This document shows positions 34,083 through 43,128 of a stretch of DNA of 64,000 nt, piece by piece (the stretch's first letter is position 1; the number at the start of each line of letters is the position of its first letter). The stretch lies in contig NZ_CP014518.1 in the NCBI RefSeq assembly GCF_001577305.1, positions 1,736,001 to 1,800,000 of the forward strand. The letters are read 5' to 3'. Source of the DNA: Sinomonas atrocyanea (GTDB taxonomy: Bacteria; Actinomycetota; Actinomycetes; Actinomycetales; Micrococcaceae). The notes beneath the pieces were generated by a model. That model was not told the origin of the DNA. It saw only the letters and a program-made list of their open reading frames with translations, and searched no databases. The position numbers and the translations under genes are program-made.

Positions 34083-35096
34083 TCAGCCGAGCCGCGCGAG
34101 GTCCTCGACCGCGGGAAGCCCCGGCAGCAGCCGCACGCACAGCGCGCTCGCGACCCAGAGGGAACGCTCGAGACCGCCTCCGTGCCCCGGCCGCTCCGCG
34201 TACCAGAGCGCGTTCTCGACCTCGCGCAGCACCGCCCAGCCCCGGGCCGCCTCCTCCTCCAGCCCCGCCTCGCGGGCCAGTAGGCTGCAGCGCTCCGCGA
34301 GCGCGGCGGGAGCGTCCGCGCCCGCCAGCTCGGGGAGTCGGTTCCACAGCATCGGCGCGACCGCGAACTCGCCCTCGCCGAGGGAGGCCTGCGGGTCGAT
34401 CGCGCGGAAGGAGGGACCGCCGTCGGACGCCGCTGGCTCACCCTCCGGCACCGCGAGCACATTCATGCCGTGCAGGTCGGTGTGCACGAGGACGTCCCGG
34501 CCGCCCCGCCGGCCCACGGCTCCGCGGGTGAATGCGACCTCGAGGGCGGCCTCGAGCAGCCACCGGGGGAACGGCCGGCCGAGGCGCTCCCAGCGTTCGG
34601 GCAGCTCGTCGCTCCAGCGCTCGGCCATGGCATCGATGCGCTCGAACCGGTCCCAGCCCGGCCGGTCGTCCGGGGCGATGGAGAGCTCGCGCAGGAGCGC
34701 GCCCCAGATCTGCGCGGCCTCGGGGAAGGGCACGTCCTGCAGGCGGCGGCCCGCGTCGAGCCGCTCGAGCAGGAGGGCGGAGGACTCCGCGTCCTCGTCG
34801 ACGAGCCGCACCGCGGCGCGGCCGCCCCAGAGCCGCAGGGCGGGCGCCTCGGAGGCCGCCTCGGGGAACGGCCTGGAGAGCTTGAGCGCCAGGCGCTCCT
34901 TGACGCGCCGGACGGGGACCACGAGGGCCCACATCCCGGCATGCGCGGCGCTCCCCGTGGCCAGGTCCGGCGTGAGGCCCCATGCCGCGAGCCGCGCGGC
35001 AAGGAGGCCGGGCACGGCGTCGAGCCATGCCCGGCCTCCGGGACTGCGCAGACAGCGCCTGAGCAGCGCGTCCGGAACGATTCCGGAAAGGGTCAT
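34083..35096 (-). CDS. APH(6)/hydroxyurea-type phosphotransferase
   Basis: 337 residues. Aminoglycoside/hydroxyurea antibiotic kinase family: ATP-binding lobe (GMWALVVPVRRVKERLALKLS), AAVRLVDEDAESSALLLERLDAG, catalytic loop VLVHTDLHGMNVLAV (H-D-x-x-x-x-N) and metal Asp in AIDPQASLGEGEFAVAPMLWN. Chromosomal members often phosphorylate unknown small molecules, so resistance is not implied. ATG 35096 overlaps the stop of the VIT gene by 4 nt. Confidence 0.85.
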   Translation of the reverse strand: MTLSGIVPDALLRRCLRSPGGRAWLDAVPGLLAARLAAWGLTPDLATGSAAHAGMWALVVPVRRVKERLALKLSRPFPEAASEAPALRLWGGRAAVRLVDEDAESSALLLERLDAGRRLQDVPFPEAAQIWGALLRELSIAPDDRPGWDRFERIDAMAERWSDELPERWERLGRPFPRWLLEAALEVAFTRGAVGRRGGRDVLVHTDLHGMNVLAVPEGEPAASDGGPSFRAIDPQASLGEGEFAVAPMLWNRLPELAGADAPAALAERCSLLAREAGLEEEAARGWAVLREVENALWYAERPGHGGGLERSLWVASALCVRLLPGLPAVEDLARLG

Positions 35097-35812
35097 GCGA
35101 TGCCGGTGGTCCCCAGCAGGCTGCCGAGCCCGAACGTCGCCGCGAGGGCGATTGCCCCGCCGATCACCACACGCGTGGAGGCGCGCGCCCGCGACCCGCC
35201 GCCGATCCACGCCCCGACCCACCCGGTGACCGCGAGGGCGACCAGCACGATCACAAACGTCAGGGGCACACGGATGGCGGGCGGCGCCAGCAGGATGGTC
35301 AGCATCGGCAGGACCGCGCCCGCGAGGAAGGAGACGGCCGAGGCGAGGGCAGCGTGCCACGGGCTGACGATCTCGTCCGGGTCGATGCCGAGCTCGATGT
35401 CGAGGTGGGCCCGGAGCGCGTCCTTGGCCGTGAGCTCCTTCGCGACCGTCGTGGCGGTCTCCTCCGAGAGGCCCTTGTGCCGGTAGAGGGAGACGAGCTC
35501 GGCGAACTCCTCCTGCGGCTGGTCCCGCAGCTCCGCGGTCTCCTTGGCAATGAGGGACTTCTGGCTGTCGCTCTGGCTGCTGACGGAGACGTATTCGCCC
35601 AGCGCCATGGAGATGGCACCGCCGACGACGGCGGCCATGCCGGCGGCGAGGATCGGGCCGTTCTCGCTGGTGACGCCGGCGACGCCGACGACGACGGCGG
35701 CGACGGAGACGATGCCGTCATTCGCGCCGAGCACACCGGCACGGAGCCAGTTGAGCTTGGCCGCGAGGTCGGTGCCCTGCGGCTCGGGGTGGAGTTGGGT
35801 GTTGCTGCTCAT
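35093..35812 (-). CDS. VIT1/CCC1-family iron/manganese transporter
   Basis: 239 residues. LNWLRAGVLGANDGIVSVAAVVVGVAGV is the N-terminal CCC1 signature (quoted here in part: Asn-Asp in GANDGIVS), followed by MALGEYVSVSSQSDSQ, a cytosolic helical part (EETATTVAKELTAKDALRAHLDIELGIDPDEI) with acidic/His residues, and three more membrane segments. The family exports or stores Fe2+ or Mn2+. It starts an apparent two-gene unit with the phosphotransferase. Confidence 0.9.
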   Translation of the reverse strand: MSSNTQLHPEPQGTDLAAKLNWLRAGVLGANDGIVSVAAVVVGVAGVTSENGPILAAGMAAVVGGAISMALGEYVSVSSQSDSQKSLIAKETAELRDQPQEEFAELVSLYRHKGLSEETATTVAKELTAKDALRAHLDIELGIDPDEIVSPWHAALASAVSFLAGAVLPMLTILLAPPAIRVPLTFVIVLVALAVTGWVGAWIGGGSRARASTRVVIGGAIALAATFGLGSLLGTTGIA

Positions 35813-35878
35813 GGGACCACTGTGGCATCGGCCGCCGCACCCTGCCAGCGAGACAAGGCTTTCCTTACGGCGCGTCGC

Positions 35879-37249
35879 TCAGTGGGCGGCCGATGACGGG
35901 GCGGAGGCCGTGGCCGGCGGGGTGGTCGCCGCGGTGTCCCTGCCTGACGAGGCGGGGGTGGGGGAGGCGGAGGCCGTGGAACCGGTACTGGAAGAGGAGG
36001 TGGCCAGAGAGGCCGCCGCGGACTGGGCGGCGCGGTGGCCGGGGAAGGCCGCGGCCGCGGCCGAGCCAAGCGCCCCGACGGCGGCGGCGCGCCGGGCCGC
36101 CCGCTCGAGTCCTCCCGCGGCGGCAGCACGGGTCGGGGCCTCCACGACCCCCACGAGGTCGGACCATCGCGCCACGGCCGAGGCCTCGAGTGCCGCCACC
36201 TGCGCCGGGCTGCCGGCGTCGGTGGGCAGCGCGAATCCGGCCTGGGCGGGCGGCAGCGCCGCGCATGCGCCGGCGGCGGCCCCCTCGAGCGCATCGAGCT
36301 GGTCCCGGTGCATGCCGGCCGCCGCGAGCAGGGCGGGGCGCTCCGTGGCGCCGGCGCGGGCCGCGAGGACGGTGTAGGTCCAAACCGCTGCCTCCTCGGC
36401 GGACTGGACGGCCGCGAACTCCGTGGCGGGGCCGCGCCCGGACGGTGTCGCTGCCGTGGCGGGCAGCGACGAGGCCGAGGTTCCGGCGGACGCCGCCGCG
36501 GACGACGGCGTGGCGGCGCCGCCCGCGTCACCTGCAGTCGAGGACCCGGACGGCGACGGGCAGACGCTCGCAGCCGCTGCCGAGGGGGAGGCGGATGGGG
36601 AGGGCGAGGGGGCCTGGGAGGGGCCCGGACCGGGGGACGCCGCGCCCGCCGCCAGGGCGAGCCGCTCGGACTGGAGCTGCTGGCCCGCCGCGGCCGAGGC
36701 GAGGAGCGAGGCGGTAGGCCCGTCGACCCGGGCCAGGTCCCCGCGCAGCGTGGCGGCACTCTGCGAGAGCGCGGTTGCGAGGGACGCGGGGGAGCCGGAC
36801 GCGTCGGCTGGGGCCGTCGCCGTGGACGCCGGAGAGGCCGTCCGCGATGGCTGGGGTGCCGAGGCGGACCGGGGGGTCGACGCGCCCAGGAGGCCCGCTT
36901 GGAGTTCGAGCACGTCGGCCGCCGAGGTGGCAGCCTGCCGTACGGGACCGGCGGCAGCGGCGGAGGGTGACGCGGAGGGCGACGGCGTGCCGTCTCCCTC
37001 CTGGCCGCCCGCCAGGCCGCGGGCTGCAGCGGCGAGGCGCGCGGCGCCGTCGTGCGCCTGCACGAGCGCCGCCGCGCTGGGGTCCGGCAGCCGCCCCGGG
37101 GGGGCCGGCGCTGCCAGCAGGGCACCGCCCGCACCCGCGGCGAGGGCGAGGACCAGCACAGCGGCCCACACCCAGGGCGGCTCGGCGCGGCGGCCCCTGC
37201 GGCCCCGCGGGCGCGCAGAGGAGTCCGGGGGCGCAGTGGTGGATTTCAC
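35879..37249 (-). CDS. Membrane-anchored DUF4439 ferritin-like protein
   Basis: 456 residues. Arg-rich start, one membrane segment (about 30-52, WVWAAVLVLALAAGAGGALLAA), a long low-complexity Ala/Ser/Pro/Thr region (about 80-305), then a four-helix DUF4439 domain (about 310-430): EFAAVQSAEEAAVWTYTVLAARAG, MHRDQLDALEGA, FALPTDAGSPAQVAALEASAVARWSDLVGVVEA. DUF4439 lipoproteins regularly lie next to rimP in Micrococcaceae. The function is unknown. GTG 37249 is a best guess; no good SD is present and the open frame continues to 37573. Confidence 0.65.
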   Translation of the reverse strand: MKSTTAPPDSSARPRGRRGRRAEPPWVWAAVLVLALAAGAGGALLAAPAPPGRLPDPSAAALVQAHDGAARLAAAARGLAGGQEGDGTPSPSASPSAAAAGPVRQAATSAADVLELQAGLLGASTPRSASAPQPSRTASPASTATAPADASGSPASLATALSQSAATLRGDLARVDGPTASLLASAAAGQQLQSERLALAAGAASPGPGPSQAPSPSPSASPSAAAASVCPSPSGSSTAGDAGGAATPSSAAASAGTSASSLPATAATPSGRGPATEFAAVQSAEEAAVWTYTVLAARAGATERPALLAAAGMHRDQLDALEGAAAGACAALPPAQAGFALPTDAGSPAQVAALEASAVARWSDLVGVVEAPTRAAAAGGLERAARRAAAVGALGSAAAAAFPGHRAAQSAAASLATSSSSTGSTASASPTPASSGRDTAATTPPATASAPSSAAH

Positions 37250-37303
37250 GGTCTCGATGATGCCATGGGCCCAGCCCCCGTCACGCGGCCGGGCGCCGAG
37301 CAG

Positions 37304-37309
37304 ATAGTC
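37304..37309 (+). promoter_or_regulatory. -10 box of the rimP-nusA operon
   Basis: TAGTCT about 38 nt before the rimP start; AAAGGAGG (about 37327-37335) is the SD. Confidence 0.45.
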
Positions 37310-37346
37310 TAGGAGGACAACTGAGCAAAAGGAGGCGGACCCCCCC

Positions 37347-37973
37347 ATGTCCGAGCCCGATCTGCCCTCGCGGGGCGCCCCGACGCCGGCAGAGCAGGAT
37401 CCGCACGCGGGCGGGGAGGAAGCCCGCCTCCACGCGCTCCTCGAGCCGCTCGTGCAGGCGCGCCAGCTCGTCCTCGAAGGCGTCTCCGTGAAGGCCGCCG
37501 GGAAGCACCGGACCGTCGGCGTGGTCGTGGACCTGCAGGACGACGAGACCGGCGGGGTCAGCCTCGACGTCATCGCCGAGCTCTCGCGCGAGCTCTCGGA
37601 CGCCCTCGACGCCGACCCCGCGGCGGACGCCCGCCCCTACGACCTCGAGGTCTCCTCTCCGGGCGTCTCGCGCCCCCTCACCCAGCTGCGGCACTGGCGC
37701 CGGGCCCTCGGCCGGCTGGTCCGGGTCAACGTCATCGGCGAGGAGAACATCACGGGCCGGCTGCGCGAGGTGAGGGAGGACGGCATCGTCCTCGTCCCGG
37801 ACCTGCCCGCCAAGAAGGGCGTGAGGCCGAAGCCGGGTGCGCCCGTCGAGCTGGCCTTCGACGCCATCCGCAGCGGCAAGGTCGAGGTCGAGTTCTCGCA
37901 CCTCGAGGACGCCGACCTGGGCCCCGCCGACGGGTTGGACAACGACGACACTGACGAGACCGAGGAGGCCTAG
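37347..37973 (+). CDS. rimP: Ribosome maturation factor RimP
   Basis: 208 residues. Needed for 30S maturation. Two-domain RimP: VVDLQDDETGGVSLDVIAELSRELSDALD; YDLEVSSPGVSRPLTQLRHWRRALGRLVRVN; C-terminal Sm-like part (ITGRLREVREDGIVLVPD). A 30-residue acidic N-terminal and a C-terminal acidic tail (DGLDNDDTDETEEA) are lineage extras. Stop TAG overlaps the GTG of nusA. Confidence 0.93.
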   Translation: MSEPDLPSRGAPTPAEQDPHAGGEEARLHALLEPLVQARQLVLEGVSVKAAGKHRTVGVVVDLQDDETGGVSLDVIAELSRELSDALDADPAADARPYDLEVSSPGVSRPLTQLRHWRRALGRLVRVNVIGEENITGRLREVREDGIVLVPDLPAKKGVRPKPGAPVELAFDAIRSGKVEVEFSHLEDADLGPADGLDNDDTDETEEA

Positions 37974-38941
37974 TGGACATCGACATGAGCGCGCTCCGCC
38001 TGCTGGAGCGAGAGCGGGACATCCCCGTCGAGAAGCTCATCCCGACCATCGAGCAGGCCCTCCTGCTCGCGTACCACAAGTCGCCGGGCGCCATCGAGAC
38101 GGCCCGCGCGGAGGTGGACCGCAGGAGCGGCCACGTGACCATCTGGGCCACCGAGGTGGACGACGAGGGCAACGCCGTCGGCGAGTTCGACGACACGCCG
38201 GAGGGCTTCGGCCGCATCGCCGCCACGACCGCGCGCCAGGTGATCCTCCAGCGGCTCCGCGACGTGGAGGACGACAACGTCCTGGGCGAGTTCAAGGGCC
38301 GCGAGGGCGAGCTCATCGCTGGGCTCATCCAGCAGGGACACAATCCGAACATGGTGCAGGTCAGCCTCGGCGCCGTCGAGGCCGTCCTGCCGCCCCCCGA
38401 GCAGGTCCCCGGGGAGAAGTACCTGCACGGCGCCCGCATCCGCGCCTACGTCGTGGACGTGCACCGCGGCCTCAAGGGTCCCTCGATCACGCTCTCCCGC
38501 TCCCACCCGGGACTGGTCAAGAAGCTCTTCGAGCTCGAGGTCCCGGAGATCGCCGACCGCAGCGTCGAGATCGTCGCGATCGCCCGCGAGGCCGGCCACC
38601 GCACCAAGATCGCGGTCCGGGCGCTTGTCCCGGGCGTCAACGCCAAGGGCGCCTGCATCGGCGAGATGGGTTCCCGGGTGCGCGCGGTGATGACCGAGCT
38701 GAACGACGAGAAGATCGACATCGTCGACTACAGCGACGACCCGGCGACGTTCATCGCGAACGCCCTCTCGCCGTCGAAGGTCACGAGTGTGTCCATCGTC
38801 GACGAGGCCACGCGGTCGGCCCGGGTGCTCGTCCCGGACTACCAGCTCTCGCTCGCGATCGGCAAAGAGGGCCAGAACGCCCGCCTCGCCGCGAAGCTCA
38901 CCGGCTGGCGGATCGACATCGGCTCGGACGCCCAGGCCTGA
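37973..38941 (+). CDS. nusA: Transcription termination/antitermination factor NusA
   Basis: 322 residues. N-terminal RNA polymerase-binding domain (MSALRLLERERDIPVEKLIPTIEQALLLAYHKS), S1 domain (ILGEFKGREGELIAGLIQQG region), KH1 and KH2 (IKIAVRALVPGVNAKGACIGEMGSRVRAV; PDYQLSLAIGKEGQNARLAAKLTGWRIDI). The actinobacterial form lacks the C-terminal acidic repeats found in E. coli, so the length is normal. GTG start overlaps the rimP stop. Confidence 0.95.
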   Translation: MDIDMSALRLLERERDIPVEKLIPTIEQALLLAYHKSPGAIETARAEVDRRSGHVTIWATEVDDEGNAVGEFDDTPEGFGRIAATTARQVILQRLRDVEDDNVLGEFKGREGELIAGLIQQGHNPNMVQVSLGAVEAVLPPPEQVPGEKYLHGARIRAYVVDVHRGLKGPSITLSRSHPGLVKKLFELEVPEIADRSVEIVAIAREAGHRTKIAVRALVPGVNAKGACIGEMGSRVRAVMTELNDEKIDIVDYSDDPATFIANALSPSKVTSVSIVDEATRSARVLVPDYQLSLAIGKEGQNARLAAKLTGWRIDIGSDAQA

Positions 38942-38982
38942 GGCGTCCGCGCCGCCGCATTCCGGGATCCGGGCCCAGAGGG

Positions 38983-38988
38983 TCTAGA
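38983..38988 (+). promoter_or_regulatory. -10 box upstream of ylxR/infB
   Basis: TAGAAT lies in the 138-nt gap between nusA and ylxR, so a secondary promoter inside the operon is plausible. Confidence 0.4.
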
Positions 38989-39079
38989 ATAGATAGGTCT
39001 GGGCCTGTGCCCGGCGGCAGGGCAGGGCATCGGGCTGACAGCTCGGAAGGCCCCGCCCCTTCGATGCAGGAGAGCAGGG

Positions 39080-39400
39080 ATGGAACGGAGAACCGGCCAA
39101 CCTCTGCGGACGTGCATCGGCTGCCGCCGGACAGCGGCCCGGTCGGAACTGCTCCGGCTGGTGATGGACCGCGGAGGCGCCCAGCGCGTCGTCGTGGATC
39201 CCCGCCGCCGGCTGCCCGGTCGTGGCGCGTGGCTGCATCCCGACCAGGCATGCCTGAAGCAAGCCGTCAAGCGGCGCGCGTTCCATCGTGCCTTCCGGGG
39301 CCCGGCGGACATCCGCGGCGTCGACGACTACTTCAGCACCTCCGTCCCGGCTACCGCTGGGCCGGACACCGTCCAAGCTGAAAGCGGGTCAGAAATCTGA
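39080..39400 (+). CDS. ylxR: YlxR family RNA-binding/nucleoid protein (DUF448)
   Basis: 106 residues. RTCIGCRRTAARSELLRLV and GRGAWLHPDQACLKQAVKRRAFHRAFR are the YlxR signatures; two Cys in CIGC and the GRGAWLHP loop are conserved. YlxR sits between nusA and infB in most bacteria, binds RNA and affects RNase P and transcription. The C-terminal 25 residues are an unconserved tail. Confidence 0.93.
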   Translation: MERRTGQPLRTCIGCRRTAARSELLRLVMDRGGAQRVVVDPRRRLPGRGAWLHPDQACLKQAVKRRAFHRAFRGPADIRGVDDYFSTSVPATAGPDTVQAESGSEI

Positions 39401-39556
39401 TGGACACCCGATGAGTCCCCGACCGATGAGTGCGTAGCAATGAACTTCTCGTTGCGCACCGCCGAGGGCTTCCCCATGCACACGGGTGCAGAGGGAGCCT
39501 GCAGCAAGCAGTAGACGGTCCGTGCCTGGCTCGGCGCGGACCGAGACAGGAGAAAT
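39401..39556 (+). other. infB leader
   Basis: 156 nt with a possible hairpin (GTGCG...CGCAC arms near 39429-39457) and the SD AGGAGAAAT directly before GTG 39557. No gene recognised. Confidence 0.4.
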
Positions 39557-42412
39557 GTGGCCAAGGTCCGCGTACACGAGCTCGCCAAGGAGCTCGGTAT
39601 CACCTCCAAGGACGCCGTTGCCAAGCTCGCTGAGCTGGGCGAGTTCGTGCGTTCCGCGTCCTCGACGATCGAGGCGCCCGTCGTGAAGAAGCTTCGCGAC
39701 GCCTACCCCGCCGACGGTGCGAAGGCGAAGGCCAGCGACAGGCCGTCCCGCCCCGCCGCCAGGCCGTCCGCCGGTGCCCCGACGCCGGGACCGTCGCGTC
39801 CCGCCCCGTCCCCGCGCCCGGCCGCTGCGCCGTCGCCCGCCCCGGCCCCCGCGGCCGAGGCCCCCGCGGCCAGCCCGCGCCCGGCCGCCGAGGCCGAGCG
39901 TCCCGCCGCCGAGGCTCCCCGTCCCGCCGCTGAGGCCCCGCGCCCCGGAGCCCGTCCGGCGCCCCGGCCCGCAGCCGGTGGCCGCGGAGCGACCCCGGGT
40001 CCGCGTCCGAGCGGCCCGCGTCCCGGCAACAACCCGTTCTCGTCCTCCCAGGGCATGCAGCGCCCCGGGCGCGACGGCGACCGCGCACCGCGCCCGGGCA
40101 ACAACCCGTTCGCGTCCTCCCAGGGCATGCCCCGTCCCGGCGGCGGCCGTGACGGCGACCGCCCCGGGGGCCCGCGTCCCTCGGCGCCGCGCCCCGGCGG
40201 CACCTCCGGCATCCCGCGCCCCGGCGCACCCCGCCCGGGTGCCCCGCGTCCGGGCGCCCCGCGCCCCGGCGGCACCGGCGGACCCCGTCCGGGCGCCCCG
40301 CGCCCCGGCGGCACCGGCGGACCCCGTCCGAACCCCGGCATGATGCCCCCGCGCACCGAGCGTCCCCAGCCGGGCGCCCGGCCCGCGGGCACCGGCGGCC
40401 GGGGCCCGAACCGTCCCGGTGGCGGCGGCGGTCCCGCCGGCGGCGGCTTCGGCAAGGGCGGCCGCGGCCGCGGCGGCACCCAGGGCGCCTTCGGCAAGGG
40501 CGGCGCCGGACGTGGCAAGCAGCGCAAGTCGAAGCGTGCGAAGCGCCAGGAACTGGAGCAGATGAGCGCACCGTCGCTCGGCGGCGTCTCGGTGCCCCGT
40601 GGCGACGGCAGCACGATCGTGCGCCTGCGCCGCGGCGCGTCCATCACGGACTTCGCCGAGAAGATCGATGCGAACCCCGCCTCGCTCGTCACGGTGCTGT
40701 TCCATCTCGGTGAGATGGCCACCGCGACCCAGTCGCTGGACGAGGAGACCTTCTCGGTCCTCGGCGAGGAGCTCGGCTACAAGATCCAGGTCGTCTCGCC
40801 GGAGGACGAGGAGCGCGAGCTGCTCGAGTCCTTCGACATCGACCTCGAGGCCGAGCTCGAGGCGGAGACCGACGAGGAGCTCGAGGCCCGCCCGGCCGTC
40901 GTGACCGTCATGGGCCACGTCGACCACGGAAAGACCCGCCTCCTCGACGCGATCCGCAACACCAACGTGGTGGAGGGCGAGCACGGCGGCATCACGCAGC
41001 ACATCGGTGCCTACCAGATCGCCTTCGAGCACGATGGGCGCGACCGCAAGCTGACCTTCATCGACACCCCGGGCCACGAGGCGTTCACCGCCATGCGTGC
41101 CCGTGGTGCCCAGGTGACCGACATCGCGGTGCTCGTCGTGGCCGCAGACGACGGCGTCATGCCGCAGACCGTCGAGGCCCTCAACCACGCCCAGGCGGCC
41201 GGCGTGCCGATCGTGGTCGCGGTGAACAAGATCGACAAGGAGGGCGCCAACCCGGAGAAGATCCGTGGCCAGCTCACCGAGTACGGTCTCGTCCCCGAGG
41301 AGTACGGCGGCGACACGATGTTCGTGGACGTCTCCGCGCGCCAGAACCTGCACATCGACGACCTGCTCTCGGCGGTCCTGCTCACGGCCGACGCCGCGCT
41401 GGACCTGCGGGCGAACCCGAACAAGGACGCCCGCGGCGTGGCCATCGAGGCCAACCTCGACAAGGGCCGCGGCGCCGTTGCGACCGTGCTCGTGCAGTCC
41501 GGAACGCTCCACGTCGGCGACACGATCGTCGCGGGCACGGCCCACGGCCGCGTCCGGGCCATGTTCGACGAGGACGGCGAGGCCGTCGAGGCCGCGCTGC
41601 CGTCCCGCCCGGTCCAGGTCCTCGGACTGTCCTCGGTGCCGCGCGCCGGCGACACGTTCCTCGTGACCGAGGACGAGCGCACCGCGCGGCAGATCGCCGA
41701 GAAGCGCGAGGCAGCCGAGCGCAACGCCCAGCTCGCCAAGCGCCGCAAGCGGATCAGCCTCGAGGACTTCGACCAGGCTGTGGCCGAGGGGAAGATCGAC
41801 ACCCTCAACCTCATCCTCAAGGGCGACGTGTCCGGTGCCGTCGAGGCGCTCGAGGACTCGCTGCTCAAGATCGATGTGGGCGAGGAAGTCCAGCTCCGCG
41901 TCATCCACCGCGGCGTCGGCGCGATCACCCAGAACGATGTCAACCTCGCCACGGTCGACAACGCGATCATCATCGGCTTCAACGTCAAGCCGGCGGAGCG
42001 CGTTGCCGAGCTCGCGGACCGCGAGGGCGTGGACATGCGCTTCTACTCGGTGATCTACGCGGCGATCGAGGACATCGAGCTCGCGCTCAAGGGCATGCTC
42101 AAGCCGGAGTACGAGGAGGTCCAGCTCGGTACCGCCGAGGTCCGGGAGATCTTCAAGTCCTCCAAGTTCGGCAACATCGCCGGCTCGATCGTGCGCAGCG
42201 GCATCATCCGCCGCAACGCGAAGGCCCGTGTGCTGCGCAAGGGCGTCGTGGTGGGCGACCGGCTCAGCATCGAGTCGCTCAAGCGGTTCAAGGACGATGC
42301 GACCGAGGTCCGCGAGGGCTACGAGTGCGGTATCGGACTCGGCTCGTTCAACGATCTCCAGCTCGAGGACGTCATCGAGACGTTCGAGATGCGCGAGAAG
42401 CCGCGCGCCTGA
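39557..42412 (+). CDS. infB: Translation initiation factor IF-2
   Basis: 951 residues. IF2-N domain (1-52, VRVHELAKELGITSKDAVAKL), a Pro/Arg/Gly/Ala-rich linker (about 55-320) with RPG repeats and two copies of a NNPFxSSQGM element, then the G domain: G1 GHVDHGKTRLL, G3 DTPGHEAFT, G4 NKID, followed by domains II-IV. Brings fMet-tRNA to the 30S subunit. GTG start with AGGAGAAA. The long linker is usual in actinobacteria. Confidence 0.97.
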   Translation: MAKVRVHELAKELGITSKDAVAKLAELGEFVRSASSTIEAPVVKKLRDAYPADGAKAKASDRPSRPAARPSAGAPTPGPSRPAPSPRPAAAPSPAPAPAAEAPAASPRPAAEAERPAAEAPRPAAEAPRPGARPAPRPAAGGRGATPGPRPSGPRPGNNPFSSSQGMQRPGRDGDRAPRPGNNPFASSQGMPRPGGGRDGDRPGGPRPSAPRPGGTSGIPRPGAPRPGAPRPGAPRPGGTGGPRPGAPRPGGTGGPRPNPGMMPPRTERPQPGARPAGTGGRGPNRPGGGGGPAGGGFGKGGRGRGGTQGAFGKGGAGRGKQRKSKRAKRQELEQMSAPSLGGVSVPRGDGSTIVRLRRGASITDFAEKIDANPASLVTVLFHLGEMATATQSLDEETFSVLGEELGYKIQVVSPEDEERELLESFDIDLEAELEAETDEELEARPAVVTVMGHVDHGKTRLLDAIRNTNVVEGEHGGITQHIGAYQIAFEHDGRDRKLTFIDTPGHEAFTAMRARGAQVTDIAVLVVAADDGVMPQTVEALNHAQAAGVPIVVAVNKIDKEGANPEKIRGQLTEYGLVPEEYGGDTMFVDVSARQNLHIDDLLSAVLLTADAALDLRANPNKDARGVAIEANLDKGRGAVATVLVQSGTLHVGDTIVAGTAHGRVRAMFDEDGEAVEAALPSRPVQVLGLSSVPRAGDTFLVTEDERTARQIAEKREAAERNAQLAKRRKRISLEDFDQAVAEGKIDTLNLILKGDVSGAVEALEDSLLKIDVGEEVQLRVIHRGVGAITQNDVNLATVDNAIIIGFNVKPAERVAELADREGVDMRFYSVIYAAIEDIELALKGMLKPEYEEVQLGTAEVREIFKSSKFGNIAGSIVRSGIIRRNAKARVLRKGVVVGDRLSIESLKRFKDDATEVREGYECGIGLGSFNDLQLEDVIETFEMREKPRA

Positions 42413-42426
42413 CGCGCCCCATCGGG

Positions 42427-42452
42427 CGGGGCCCCGGGTTGCCGGGGCCCCG
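42427..42452 (+). terminator. Strong hairpin after infB
   Basis: Perfect 11-bp GC stem with GTTG loop, 15 nt after the infB stop and 79 nt before rbfA. Only a short T-containing tail follows (TTCG), so it may attenuate rather than stop read-through into rbfA. Confidence 0.65.
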
Positions 42453-42530
42453 TTCGCACGTCGGCAGCGAGCGATGCGTCCGCGGATCGCTGCGCCGAGA
42501 CGACAAGCACCCGAGACGATAGGAGGGACC

Positions 42531-43007
42531 ATGGCCGATCCGGCCCGCGCCGCGCGGCTCGCGCAGCGCATCAAGGTGGTCGTGGCAGAGGCCCTGCGCA
42601 GGGCTGTGAAGGACGAGCGCGCCGAGGCGATCACGGTCACCGACGCCCGCGTCACGAACGACCTCCAGCACGCCACGGTGTACTACACCGTCCTGGGCGA
42701 CGCCGCCGCGGCGGCAGGAGCCCGCGAGATCCTCGAGACCAAGAAGGGTGTGCTCCGGCGCGAGGTGGGCCGCAACCTCACGATCCGGCTCACGCCGACC
42801 CTCGAATTCGTGGCCGACGAGGTTCCGGTCAACGCCTCGCACGTCGAGGACCTGCTCCGGCAGGCCCGCGAGCGCGACGCCGAGGTGGCCCGCCTCGCCC
42901 AGGGCGCGCACCCCGCGGGGGACGCAGACCCGTACCGCAAGGCCGATGAGGCCGACGACGACGCGTTCGACGACGGGTTCGACGACGTCGAGCCGCGCGA
43001 GGACTGA
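42531..43007 (+). CDS. rbfA: Ribosome-binding factor A
   Basis: 158 residues. KH-like RbfA domain: ADPARAARLAQRIKVVVAEALRRAVKDER, ITVTDARVTNDLQHATVYYTVLG, REVGRNLTIRLTPTLEFVADE. Helps 16S rRNA 5' end maturation and cold adaptation. A C-terminal acidic tail (EADDDAFDDGFDDVEPRED) is a lineage feature. ATG 42531 follows AGGAGGG; the frame is open further upstream over infB. Confidence 0.95.
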   Translation: MADPARAARLAQRIKVVVAEALRRAVKDERAEAITVTDARVTNDLQHATVYYTVLGDAAAAAGAREILETKKGVLRREVGRNLTIRLTPTLEFVADEVPVNASHVEDLLRQARERDAEVARLAQGAHPAGDADPYRKADEADDDAFDDGFDDVEPRED

Positions 43008-43036
43008 CGCCCGCGGCAGCCAGCAGTGCCGTGCAC

Positions 43037-43079
43037 CGACGGGGCGGCGCCTCCACGATGTGGGGGCGCCGCCCCGTCG
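43037..43079 (+). terminator. Terminator between rbfA and truB
   Basis: Perfect 15-bp arms (43037-43051, 43065-43079) with a 13-nt loop whose CCAC and GTGG ends can pair further. truB has its own -10 37 nt downstream. Confidence 0.75.
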
Positions 43080-43115
43080 CCGCATGGTGCGGCATGGACC
43101 GCCTCCGGCGCTCCA

Positions 43116-43121
43116 TATACT
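43116..43121 (+). promoter_or_regulatory. -10 box of truB (near-leaderless)
   Basis: Consensus TATACT ends 7 nt before GTG 43129; GGGAGG lies in the gap, so the transcript would carry little or no leader. Confidence 0.55.
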
Positions 43122-43128
43122 GGGAGGC

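Noticed and set aside
34083..35096. Aminoglycoside resistance gene
   Set aside because: The kinase family is right, but chromosomal APH(6)/Hur-like genes without mobile context often have other substrates; no resistance claim is made.
40150..40400. Tandem DNA repeats of CCCGGCGCCCCGCG type in infB
   Set aside because: They encode the usual RPGAP-rich IF-2 linker and are not an independent element.
39389..42676. Open frame of 1095 codons on the minus strand opposite infB
   Set aside because: It is the antisense of infB. High GC makes long antisense frames common; it has no motifs, and the translation is Arg/Gly/Asp/Leu-rich as expected for a shadow.
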